This document shows positions 23,112-34,100 of a stretch of DNA of 64,000 nt, one piece after another. Under the pieces are notes generated by a model. It did no database searches and was not told the origin of the DNA. It saw only the letters and a program-made list of their open reading frames with translations. Each line of letters opens with the position of its first letter. The stretch's first letter is position 1. Source of the DNA: Boswellia sacra (taxonomy: Eukaryota > Streptophyta > Magnoliopsida > Sapindales > Burseraceae); assembly GCA_013180625.2 (NCBI GenBank), contig SNVD02014902.1:1-64000 (forward strand), given 5' to 3'. A program made the position numbers and the translations under genes.

Positions 23112-26100
23112 TCAGTCTGTTCTACTTGCAAAAGTCTTGCCCAGTCTTGCACTAGTAATAGTCTCAGGGCCAGGGGCAGTCTTGAAGTTTCCACTATCAG
23201 ACATGTAGAAGTAGTTGTAATTAATTCTAGTAACCAAATCAGCCAGATGAGGAAAGTGCCCCACATTTAGCTTGAAAGATAGGACCTGCATTGTCAAGAC
23301 ATGAATGCATGATGCGTTTCCTCATAACCAACATATGCAACACGCTCTCATATGCATACATAAATATATAGAAATTTCAGTAAACCATGAGTGACATGCA
23401 AACTTGACGGTCAAACCATAAACACAAAAGTCAAGACAAGAAGGGTGGAAGACTACTCTGAGGAGAAAAGCAATGCAATCATCAAACTGTTTCTCAATTC
23501 GGTCGACTTCCATTTCACATCTGGCCTTGATTGCAGAAACTGCTCCACCACTACTTAAAGTCTGCTGTATTGAATAGAAGTCCAAAGCTAATCCAAGGAT
23601 GCTGTTGATTCGGCTGGCAATCAAAGCCCACTGAATGCAAAGGAGATCATTAAACAATATTCAATTATACTTGACAAAATATCACTAACTAAAAAGAAGC
23701 TGTAAGCATCAGAATTAATAGCAACAACCTAGTGAAGGGGGATGATTACTCACTAGTTTATCTGGTACAACAAAGCATTGCCGCTGAATTGACAATAAGT
23801 ATGCTTCATGTACTTCTATGACTTCATCCAGAGATCCAGCTGCCGCCATACCTTCACAGAGTTCACGCCATGCACTGTGATATACCTGCTTATGAGATCT
23901 AAAATCAGAGACCCAAAACGCTCAAATGCTTTACTTAGATGGGACAATGGTAAAGGTAGCTCAACCAAACAACACATACGGTTTGAACAAGTAAACACCT
24001 AGAAGAAAATACATTCAAGTAATACGCTGGGGGAAAAACATACTCTGTCCATTACGTATTGGTGAAAAGCATCCACAAAATGGAGGAGTTTCTGTTCCAA
24101 TAACCAATGGCTCTTGTGACTGTTTGTTGCTGAGCCTCTACCCTGAAAGGACAATATAGAGAATTAGATCAAAGTCAAAAGAAGAATGGCACTTTGAATT
24201 ACTTTTCCATGACTCATAATTGGCTAGGAGGTGTGAAGGGTTCAACATCACACTAGACCTTCCACATCCATCTGCGAGCTTTATCAAGCACAAATTTGGC
24301 ACGCTTGACCTTTAACAAGAATCCCATCACCTACATCAAACTTAAGAAAATTAATAGACAAAATAAAAATGAGATAATGGGAGATTTAAAATAAGCAAAG
24401 TGAAAAGAGTTACCTGGTTATACTTTTTAATTGCTTCCATGTTGGCAATAAGTTCAAGTGGCCATGAGACCTGTGCCATTCAGGGAACATACAGATTTCA
24501 AGCAATTCCTTACAATGCAAAAATTAAATACAATATCAGGTGTTCCTGACTAAAGATAGACCTTGTATGTGAATTTCAGTAAATCAAGACCATCTATTCC
24601 AAAGCTACGGGCACGACTTTTATGAGGATTTGAGGCAACACTAGCTGTACTAGGTTGCTCATCACCATCAAAACCATGATTTTTGGAGATGGAGACCACC
24701 AATGAATCTGGAGCAGTTAGTAGCATGCCATCAGCAGAATTTCTGATGGATTCCTGTAGTCATAAGCAAAGGCCAGAGAAACTAAAATCAGCCAAGCAGA
24801 TGTTAGGCAGGTAATTTTACACATTAAGCAACAGCAGTTGCCAACTCCAAAAGTAGGCCGAACCCTCTCATCCAACAAAATCCAATGACAACTTTCACAT
24901 CATATATCATTACATGCCTAACTTCATATTCTTACAGCAAGATCAGAAAAGTTTAAGATTGTTATACCTACATATATACCCAAATAAATGGCACAAGCTC
25001 AAGTTGAAAAAGGTGATTATACCTGCAATATGGTGTTCAACTCAAAATCATCATCCCAGGTTTCTCCTTTATCCAGCTTATTAAAAATAACAGTTAAAAA
25101 GTACTGCAGCAGATCACCTGAAGGTAGCAAAGTATTACCACAACATATTTATATGTGTTTCTAAATGCTACCAACAAAGACCAGAAAGTAAAATTAACAT
25201 TCCAGAAAATACCTGAACCTAATAAATAAATGGCACGCAACACTGCAAGCTCATCCATCAATCTCCAACCATTCATTAATTTTGACAATATAAGTCTACC
25301 GATATGATCCACCTATGACATGTCAAAATGTGGTTATTAATGATATTGACAGCGAGGTAACTGTTAAAAGAGAGAAAATAAAGAGAGAAGAGATGGTGAA
25401 TGTTGTTATATGTATTATTGATATATGAGACTTACATATATAGAGTAGAAAAATCAAAGCAAACTAGGAAATGAAATCACTCACAATGAATACATATTTT
25501 TACCATCTATAATAGAATATTTATAATCTAAAACTTCCATATAAGCTCTAACACTTCCCCTCAAGTTGGAGTATAGATATTTTTAATGCCCAATTTGGAA
25601 ACAAAGATTACAAATAGTTATGTGATGACCCTTTTCACCACAACAGAAACTTCAGAGTCATTCAACTTCACAACAGTGATTAAGCTTTAAAGGGATTGAC
25701 AAGAGAAGAGGTAGCCATCTCACTCTAACTTCTAGATAGAAGACCCAACCAGCAAGAAAGCGAAATCAGAATTATAAGAGACGACGATTTCAATAAGAGG
25801 CTACATTTTTTACCACGAATTCTTGGTGAGACTGCAAGGGTAGCAAGGACTTTTACCGTTGGCCAAAGGTGATGAGGTTGTTTAATAGTAAAGAGTCTAG
25901 GTTTGGGAGAAAGGTGAAGGTTGGACAAACTATAGAGATTTAGCTAAATTATGATGAAATTTTCCAGTGACAAAAAGAGGGCTTTTGTATTTCAGATACA
26001 TCCTCGAAAACTTTTCAAAAAGCCCAAAAGTTTTCATAAAATTTCAAAAGACCCCCTGATGCAAGAAACACAAGTTTCACTGTGCGAGGACAAGGTAGGC

Positions 26101-29100
26101 CGAGAGAGTGAGCTAGAAAACAAATAAGAGACTGAAAGAAAGAACTCTGAGAGACTGAATTTTTTTTAATTTAATAAAAATATTAGAGACTTAATAAAAG
26201 GAAATAGAGGCTGAATATTTTTATTCATTATAAAAACAAAACCATTAGAGATTAACATAAAAGAAAAGAATTTTTTTTAATTATTAAAGACTTAAAAGAA
26301 AATAAGGATTGAATTTTTTTTTCCTTCTTCCTTCTCGTTTTTGAAAAACAAAAACAAAAATTTCTATATAACTCTAACCTACTCTGATACCATGTTAAAA
26401 ATGAGAAAATAAAGAGACAAGAGATGGTGAATGTTGTTGTATGTATTATTAATCTATGAGACTTACATATATAGGGCAGAAAAATCAAAGTAAACTAGGA
26501 AATAAAATCACTCACAATTAATACATATTTTCACCAGATTATTTATAATCTAAAACTTCCATATAAGTTCTAACACTAACCATGAAAGAAGGAAACAAAA
26601 AAAAAAGGGGCCACATGAATGGTTATGAGAAATATACCTGCTTGTTGATGTAGACAGAGAGGCACTCCTGCATAACAACCACAGGAAGTAGAGTAGTTCT
26701 GGGCTCAACACTTTGAATCCAGGTAAGAACTCTTGATGAAAGGGTGCTATTTTTCTGGAAAGGTAAGAGCTCGGATATACGAACTTCATCCTGCTTCAAA
26801 TTCAGACACTGTTCAGAAAACTCCCAAAAAAGCTATTGAAGCTGCAGCTATAGAACTTCCCAAAGAACTATTGGTCCAGCTGTACCTGAAAATATGGAAG
26901 GATAGTGGGACAGGGAAACAGGACTTCTAGCAGCTTTGTATCATACTGAGAACGAAGATATTCAGATTCAGCATACTGGAAACCAAAAGCATAGTTTGTT
27001 CCTTCAATTCCAAAAAAGTTCCCACCCTTTCCATCAAAAATAGCCTTCCGTAAGACATCATCATTTAAAGGAGGAAGATAGAAATTTCTAGACAAGTTCA
27101 GTGCTTTCCGTGCATCATCATTCTTGTCAAGTAATTTTTCACATACAGTAAGAACTGGATTTTCTGGACAGAATGATTTCTGGGCGGGTAAGTGTAATTC
27201 ATCCTCATTATTAGCAGTCAAAGTCCCTTCTTTCATGTCAAGAAAATCGCCTGTAACATCATGAGCAGATTTTGGATCATTAACTCTCTTCTGTATCAAC
27301 GTATCAACCAAGAATTTATACCAAATCTTCTCTGAGCATGTTAAAGCTGACATGATTTCACCATTCCCATTCCCCAGCATCCGCCCATTGATGTAGGATA
27401 CTAATGAAGGGACAATCTCGGATTGGCACTGATCATCTTGCCAAAAGTATCTAGAGATGTGATCACCATGGCCTATAAAACCTGCTAATGAGACACAGAA
27501 AATTTCAGACAGCGTCAACCCAGCTATGCTCTCTCCACGATGAATTTTGCTTAGATCAGCACCACTTTTACAACTTTCTAGACCGTCAATGCCATTATCA
27601 CTGTTTTTCCCAGAAACAGCCACAAATGCTGTAGGAACATGTCGTATCAATTGCAATGATTTTCCAGCAGAAACAATTGATTTAGCTATGTCCCTAAGAA
27701 ATAATGGGCAAACTTGGAGGTCTTCGTTGCTCTGCTCTTTTCCTTTCAATGAGCTGGGCATGGAAGTGGTTTCCCTCTCACTCATTTCCTTCCTTTCATT
27801 TGTTACACATGCATAGGGCTCAACATCTAACTTCCGACTCTGTGGAAGCCTCAATAGATAGCTCTTCTCCCAGAAGTCTGCCTTGTCAACCGATATTGCT
27901 CTGTTAGCATAAAAGAACATCTGCAAGTAGACAAGGAAGAATTACAGCATATGAAGAGGACATAACATTAAGAAATCAACCAGACAGGGAAGAACATTTC
28001 AAGTTCATTTGAGCTGGTATACAAAACTTTATCATTGAATCAAGAATACCTTTCGCAAAGAACTTTTACGATCTTTTTATTTCAAAACGCAGGATTACTT
28101 AAGGTGTTATCAGGCACAAGATAATGCAAAAACAAATTGTTTCATACATTGGAATATTATATGAAATTTCAATCACCAATTACCTCCTCAAACGGATCCT
28201 CTAGTGTTCCCTCAAAAAGCCAGGAATCAAGACTTTCTATACATGGCAATAAACTTCCAACAAATAAATGAAGTACCATCTGATATATTTCCTCCTGAAA
28301 AATAGCACAAGGTTCAAGTCTGCATTATGTGAGTTGTACAAACACATGAAAATTAAATACAAGACACAATATACCGCCAAAAGAGTATCTACGACCTCAC
28401 CACCTTGCACGAGACAAACTTCATCCAACTTCTTATAGAGATAGTTAAGTACATGAACAGCCATTTCAGCTGCTGGTACAGAGATATTAGACTCAAGATA
28501 TGCTTTTGGAATGGCTCCATTCACTATCTGCAATAGATATTCAGCACCTGAGCAAAGACTAAAATTGAACCCAAAAAAAATCATCAGTATATTCTACAAC
28601 AGGAGGAAACAAAGAAGAGATGGAATTATGAACCTCATTTTCTTACATAATGAATCCCGTATAAAATCTGGAAAGAAAACTATGTAGCAATGAGACTGCC
28701 ATACCACAATCAAGCTACAACTCGCATTCATAGCTGATGAGCAATGATTGATAAAGGTATTCAAGAGGCTCAAATTTATCAAACATATAACTAGTTTGAC
28801 AACTAAATTTTTTAAAGCTAATGTACGCTAACCTTGACAAAGAACTTGCTAATCCCAGTAGGGTGGGAGATATTACAACATGGGGCTCACTTATCTTCAT
28901 TTCTTCTTTCAAAGCAATAGCCCTCAATCTCTGCTCCAAGAGTAATTGAATTCAGTCTTTATAGAAAGAACATTTAAAAACAGAAAAGGGAAAAAAAAAT
29001 TTCATCCAACAAATTAATAATCACAACAACAAACCTTCAGCCGTTCAGAAACGGAGCAGGAAAATGCCCTTAGAGTAGGGGAAGTTAATCTCAAAGAAGT

Positions 29101-29645
29101 CTCAACCCTACCAAGTATAATTTCCACCAATTTCAAACATGTAGCTCCATATATGAATTGATTAAGAAGACCATGTAAACTTTGAATGGAAAGGTGGGAA
29201 ACATAAATCCCACTTTTGGCATGAAAAGTCTGTCCACTTTGGTCCCAATGAAACAAGGAACTAGAAAAACCTTGCATCATTTGCAGAACACCTCGTACCT
29301 GAAGAAAGAAGGTTAAAACTTTAAAATGAATTAAAACTTAAAATGTAACAAGCCATAGGAATGTGCCTACCAAATCCACTTCATTCGTCCTCAAGGACGA
29401 TATGGGAGCCGCAAAATGTATCCCATCAGAAAACACATTGTAAATCTTATCAATTAAACTTTGGGAAACTTGTGCTTTTGCCCCATCTGCTGAGTAATTG
29501 AACCAAAAAAAAAAAAAAAGAAGTTGTGAGAGGAGGACCAGAATTTTTAATACTGAACAGTAATAAAATCACAAATAGTACAGTCGAAACAAATGCTATT
29601 CATAAACAGAAGCAAAATGAAAATTGAAGTATTACCTATCTCCAT
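23112..29645 (-). CDS. GCP5: Gamma-tubulin complex component 5-like protein
   Basis: Seventeen coding exons: 29645-29636, 29489-29371, 29298-29035, 28930-28833, 28558-28375, 28294-28184, 27920-26886, 26790-26638, 25312-25213, 25117-25023, 24753-24562, 24470-24414, 24330-24259, 24142-24044, 23885-23754, 23630-23457, 23285-23112. All are GT-AG and in phase, giving about 1022 residues. The family is shown by VHVLNYLYKKLDEVCLVQGG, LDSWLFEGTLEDPFEEMFFYANR, the C-terminal WPLELIANMEAIKKYNQ, HWLLEQKLLHFVDAFHQYVMD and CFVVPDKLWALIASRINSIL. GCPs make up the gamma-tubulin ring complex that nucleates microtubules; GCP5 is one of the larger non-core subunits. The first exon codes for only ten bases. Intron 8 contains a Copia derivative. 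An intron of about 106 bp would remain without it, so splicing probably survives. Confidence 0.92.
25362..25553 (-). repeat. 3' LTR of the intronic Copia derivative
   Basis: It begins TGTTAGAGCTTATATGG on the minus strand right after the polypurine tract and ends CTCTTTTAACA, followed by the GTTAC flank (GTAAC on the plus strand). Differences from the other LTR indicate an insertion that is not very recent. Confidence 0.85.
26393..26575 (-). repeat. 5' LTR of the intronic Copia derivative
   Basis: This repeat is bounded by TGTTAGAACTTATATGG on the minus strand and ends ...TTTTTAACA beside the primer site. It aligns almost throughout with 25362-25553, apart from scattered substitutions and a gap of about nine bases near ATAATAGAATATTT. 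Confidence 0.85.
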
Positions 29646-31169
29646 GGCAAACGAATATAAAATCACGAACCCAGAAAATTAGAGACTTAAAAATGCTCCG
29701 TATTTAGGTGGTTTGAGCTTTGATTCTTTGCCAATTTCCCAAATGGAAAACTTAATTTACTGCCGGGAAGAGAAGACCGAGACGCTTTTCCTCCCGCGCC
29801 GGTGGGTTTCGAGAAGTACATGCACTTCAGGTCTGCTCTCTTTCTGATTTTCAGATTATAATAGCGGGAATTGCTTATAATTTTTCTCAGCGACTTACAT
29901 GGAATTTTTCTATTGGTCATAAACCTTTTTCTCTCTCTTTTCTCAGATAGGCAAATTATATAACCAAGTTCTTTGACATTTATTTTGTGTTTTTGTTTTA
30001 AAAAATTTTATTTTATGTTTTTATTTGAAAATTTTTTATTTTGATACGAAAACAAGAGGCATATTTGAAAATTTTTAACACTTTTTATAAGGAATTAAAT
30101 TATGTGAATAAATGTTTGATTATGTGTATTTTATGTTTTTATTTTTAATGAATTATAGTTTAAAAATAAAAAATATTTTTTATTTTCAAATATTATAAAA
30201 TAATTTTTGAAATAAAAACTTAAGAAAAGATAAACTATGCAAGTAGAGAATAGTTTGAAAATGAAAAAAAAAAATTTGTTTTTGTTGCTAGATAGAATGA
30301 TTCAATGAAAATGTTTAAACAAATATATACTACATATTCTACTAGGTTTTGGTTTAAGGATGAAACAGAAAAAATAGAAAAATGAGGTAACCAAACGGGC
30401 CTATTTTCCATGAAAAAATTATTTTTCTTTTATTTATTTAAAAAAAAAACAAACAAAGATTCAGTTAATCAAATTCACGTATTTTATTCAGGATACGTGC
30501 CGTTAATCAGAGCCAATCTGATCTGGCTCTGGCCTTCAGCCTTCACGATTATGAGCATTCTTCCTTGTCGTACTCAAGGCATAAATCCTAGGTAAACTAA
30601 ATTAATAATGTTTGTTCCAAGTTAAATAGGTAATTTATATGGCAATGGCATGTCTTTGTGAATATCGAACCAAGCAAGTTGTACCTGTCATACAGCAATG
30701 GCGATGGACTGGAAACAGGATTTTGTCCGGAATGAAATGAATTCCATTAGGGACAGAACAATATCTGTAACTTTCATCTAAATTTAATAATTTGTCACAA
30801 AAGAAAATATAGCCATGCAAATATGAACTATATTTTATTTCCACATTTTCCTTCGATGTGAACCAACATGAACTCCATACATCATAAAATTGCTAATCCT
30901 ACTAAAGAATAACGAAATTTCCAGCTTTCTAATCCCACATGCGTTAATTTCCGAGATAAGGCAGCTTATATTTACAAAGCAGAGATCAGAGATTAATAAA
31001 ATAAAAAAAAAAGGTAAATTTAACCGTGGCATCAAGGGAGTCGAAAAAACTGAAAATCCAAATCTCCAACTGAGCTCCATGTGCACTGCTTGGGCTATTG
31101 CTAGCTTCTTTCAGCTGCAGACAGGGGAAGTTTGCTAACCATATTAATCTTTTTCAATTAAATCATGAT
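29646..31169. other. GCP5 promoter side and MAPKKK5 downstream region
   Basis: About 1.5 kb between two minus-strand genes. The stretch 29940-30400 is AT-rich and ends with CCAAACGGGCC, a motif common at the ends of plant MITEs, but I could not match a left terminus. No coding sequence is seen. Confidence 0.4.
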
Positions 31170-34100
31170 TCAAATTTGTTTAACTTCCCTTCCACGAGTC
31201 CTCGAAAGAGAACAAGGGTGGTTGTTCACAGCACTGAGGGGCAGATTGGTGGAGACATTTGATGAGGGACTAAAATTCAGTGAATTATGAATCAATTGTG
31301 TCGTAGCTGGAGGCGGATTAACTCCTACGGTAGAACAAGGAGAGTGATGAGAAGCTGTAGCGCAATTAAAAGTTCCCACGTAACATTGTTGACAAGTCTC
31401 ACTGGGAAAAGAAAAGCACAGAATAAAAAATTTTGTTGCAATAAGCCAAAAAAAAAAATTGTAATGCTGAGAAGAAATCATGAATCCAAAGCTAACATGC
31501 AATTGCCTGAGAGGAGGCATGTGATGCATTTACCTATTACAAGGCAGCTTGTTATTTCTTTTCAGTTTGTCTGGCGAGTTAAGCTTTAGGTCTTTTTTAT
31601 GTGTCGCACTGTTTATTGGACTATGTGATTTATCCTGTAAGAGAGCATGAAAAAGCACAAATCATTATATCTGCACAAATGTTGCAAGAGTATTAAAAAA
31701 AAAAAAAAACCCATTATGGAGCTCTCTAACAGCTGAAACCAAGTAGTTAGAACTTATATTCAACACTTGCCAGAAGGTTTATTTTGGAGAAATCCTGAAT
31801 CCAGACTGACACGTTTTGATCACTTGAATTTCGCACAAAAGGATGCTCAAGTAGAGAAATTGCTGATGGCCTCTCTGCAGGATTTCTTCGAAAGCAACGC
31901 TGGAGAAAATTCTTGCCCTCTGAAGATAACGTTTCTGGTATAGGTGGGGATTTGTGGAGAACCTGGAACATAGCTTGAGGCTGACAAACAGAAAATATAA
32001 ATGCAAAGTAATTAACAGAGATCACATACATGTGCATGGAAAAAAGAAAATATCAACTACCTCTATATTTAATTTGTAGATGCATCAACAAACAAGGAAT
32101 CAACTAAAAGCCTGTTTATTAATAAGCAAAAGAGGTTCATTGACAAGCTCAGATCAATAACATTTAGAAGACAAAGATGCTATCTGCAAGCAAGAACTAT
32201 GTGATAGAAATGGTAAATCATTTCAAAAGGGCTGTGAATCTCACATTTTTCTTAAAATTTATAACCTATATATTGTAAGATCAAAGAACTTCAATTCTAG
32301 AACTGATTACTTAAAAGAATGATACATATTACATAGTATAAGGAGTCAATGACATGCCCAAAATGGAGCAATGGTCCAAAACTTTTCATCAAAAATAAAT
32401 TAATAGAGAAATCTGAGCTTTTTCAAGGAAGAGGGCATGTGAACTATTGAGAAAGGAGAAGTAATCAACAGAAGTTGAATCAGCTTGGTTCACAGAAGTT
32501 ATGAGATCGGCTTCCATCATGCTCCCTGAGGGAGTTATATTTCTGAGTACAAATATGTTAGCAAGAAAAGCTTGTGTTGCAATGCCTAATTCAATCTTTC
32601 TGAAGAAAAAATATATAGCAAAATTATGTTAGCATCAAAAACTGATGTTGCAATGCCTAATTCACTTCATTGTAGCAATAATAAAACAGAACAATTATCT
32701 ATGGATGAAAGTTAAGCACAATAGGTTTGCTAATTCAATCATCAACCTTGGTGAGTATGAAAGCGGGTTCAGCTGATATTGTAACATCCAAGAATGTTGA
32801 AATAGCCATGACTGGAAAGGAAAGACTCACCCCTGTAAGGTCACTCCACGGAGGTTTACCAGTAAACATTTCAATGACAGTACAACCTAAACTCCAGATG
32901 TCAACAGCAAAAGCAAGATTAGGATTGGCATCTTGCAGCATCATAGCCTGCATTAACTGCACAAAGAACTAGTATGAAGGGAAAGCAAAGATAAACTCGC
33001 AAGAAATTTAAAAATAATTGCAAAAATAATTTACCTCTGGAGCCATCCAGTATGGGCTGCCCTTCAAAGACAGCTCATATGAGAGTCCTGTAAGCTGAAT
33101 GCAAACAAGAGTCAAATTCAAAAAACCATGGGGAAGTACAGATGACAATATAAACCACACAGGTAACTTATAACTAAAGCCCAGGGAAAAAGACAACAAA
33201 TTTAGACAGTGGCCAAAATTAACACACCAAGGCAGTCAACCATATCTAAGTATTAGTATTACTCTTCCTATATGATCTGTATAAGCTAATTGTGATTTCA
33301 ATCAATACATCTTGGTAGATAAAAAAATATAATGCCTAAAGTATACTTTTAAGTTTTGCTATAGATAGATTAGTAAGCAAAAATCACTTGCATTCATGCT
33401 CACCAACCTAATATACACAGAAACCTTAGGAGTGCAGGGGATAAAACCATTGCCAACACATGATCAATCTACACTGGTAAATGTGCATAACCAAGTTTGT
33501 TCTTTTGATTCAAAAGTGTACAAAAGGAAGCAAGATCATCTTGAGCTGTATCATTATTGCCAAAGTATTCAAAGGCCCTAATATTGATAGTGGAATTGCT
33601 TGTAAAGTTAACTTGAAATCTATACAACTTAATCTAGAACATGAAAGTTAGGATGGTAGGATCAGAACTTTAATGGTGTGTTTATTTATGAAAATTTGTA
33701 TTTTAGTTTCCAAAATGATTTGATATTTAAGCAAGGGTATGTGGTTGGTATTGGAATTTTGCATATAATATTTAGATTTATTTAAAGGATATCTGGTTGT
33801 GTACTGAATTTGGAAATTGATATTTGAATTGAAGTGCATTTTAGAAAAAAGGATTCCAAATGAAAAGATGCAGCCTCCTGCTAAATGTTTTTCTCTGTCC
33901 AGCCTCTTATACATACATCCTTCTCAATGCACCCACCAACTAATAGATACTGGTTATTAAGGTCAAAATATTCATTTATTTCATATATGGTTCACCACAA
34001 TATGGCCAAATAACAGAGAAGCTTTAGGTGAAGTACAGATGCTAAAGCATACAACTGCAGGCATGCTCCTTTCATCCATTGTTACCACTGAAACACTGTC

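Larger units (their letters stand above)
25362..26575 (-). mobile_element. Small non-autonomous Copia (TRIM-like) element in GCP5 intron 8
   Basis: Two related terminal repeats lie in the same orientation, at 26393-26575 (5' LTR on the minus strand, 183 bp) and 25362-25553 (3' LTR, 192 bp). Both have TGTTA...TAACA ends. Directly inside the 5' LTR is TGGTATCAGAG (26382-26392), the initiator tRNA-Met primer site. Directly before the 3' LTR is the purine tract CTTGAGGGGAAG (25554-25565). The flanks GTAAC and CTAAC form a 5-bp target duplication with one mismatch. The internal 830 bp has no gag-pol; a short frame starting MATSSLVNPFKA resembles a truncated Copia gag start and is followed by a stop. 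The total of 1214 bp fits a deletion derivative or TRIM. It has the same orientation as the host gene. Confidence 0.85.

Noticed and set aside
28594..28715. Possible extra small exon of GCP5 between exons 4 and 5 (acceptor near 28677)
   Set aside because: Including it breaks the reading phase into exon 5, whereas direct joining of 28833 to 28558 keeps frame and gives the family sequence SSLCSGAEYLL.
29940..30400. Possible MITE ending CCAAACGGGCC upstream of GCP5
   Set aside because: Only one plausible terminus; the left inverted repeat could not be located.
33660..33870. Possible MITE in the MAPKKK5 intron between exons 6 and 7
   Set aside because: Composition and a GTGTTTATTTATGAAAATTTG-like start are suggestive, but no matching right terminus or target duplication was found.
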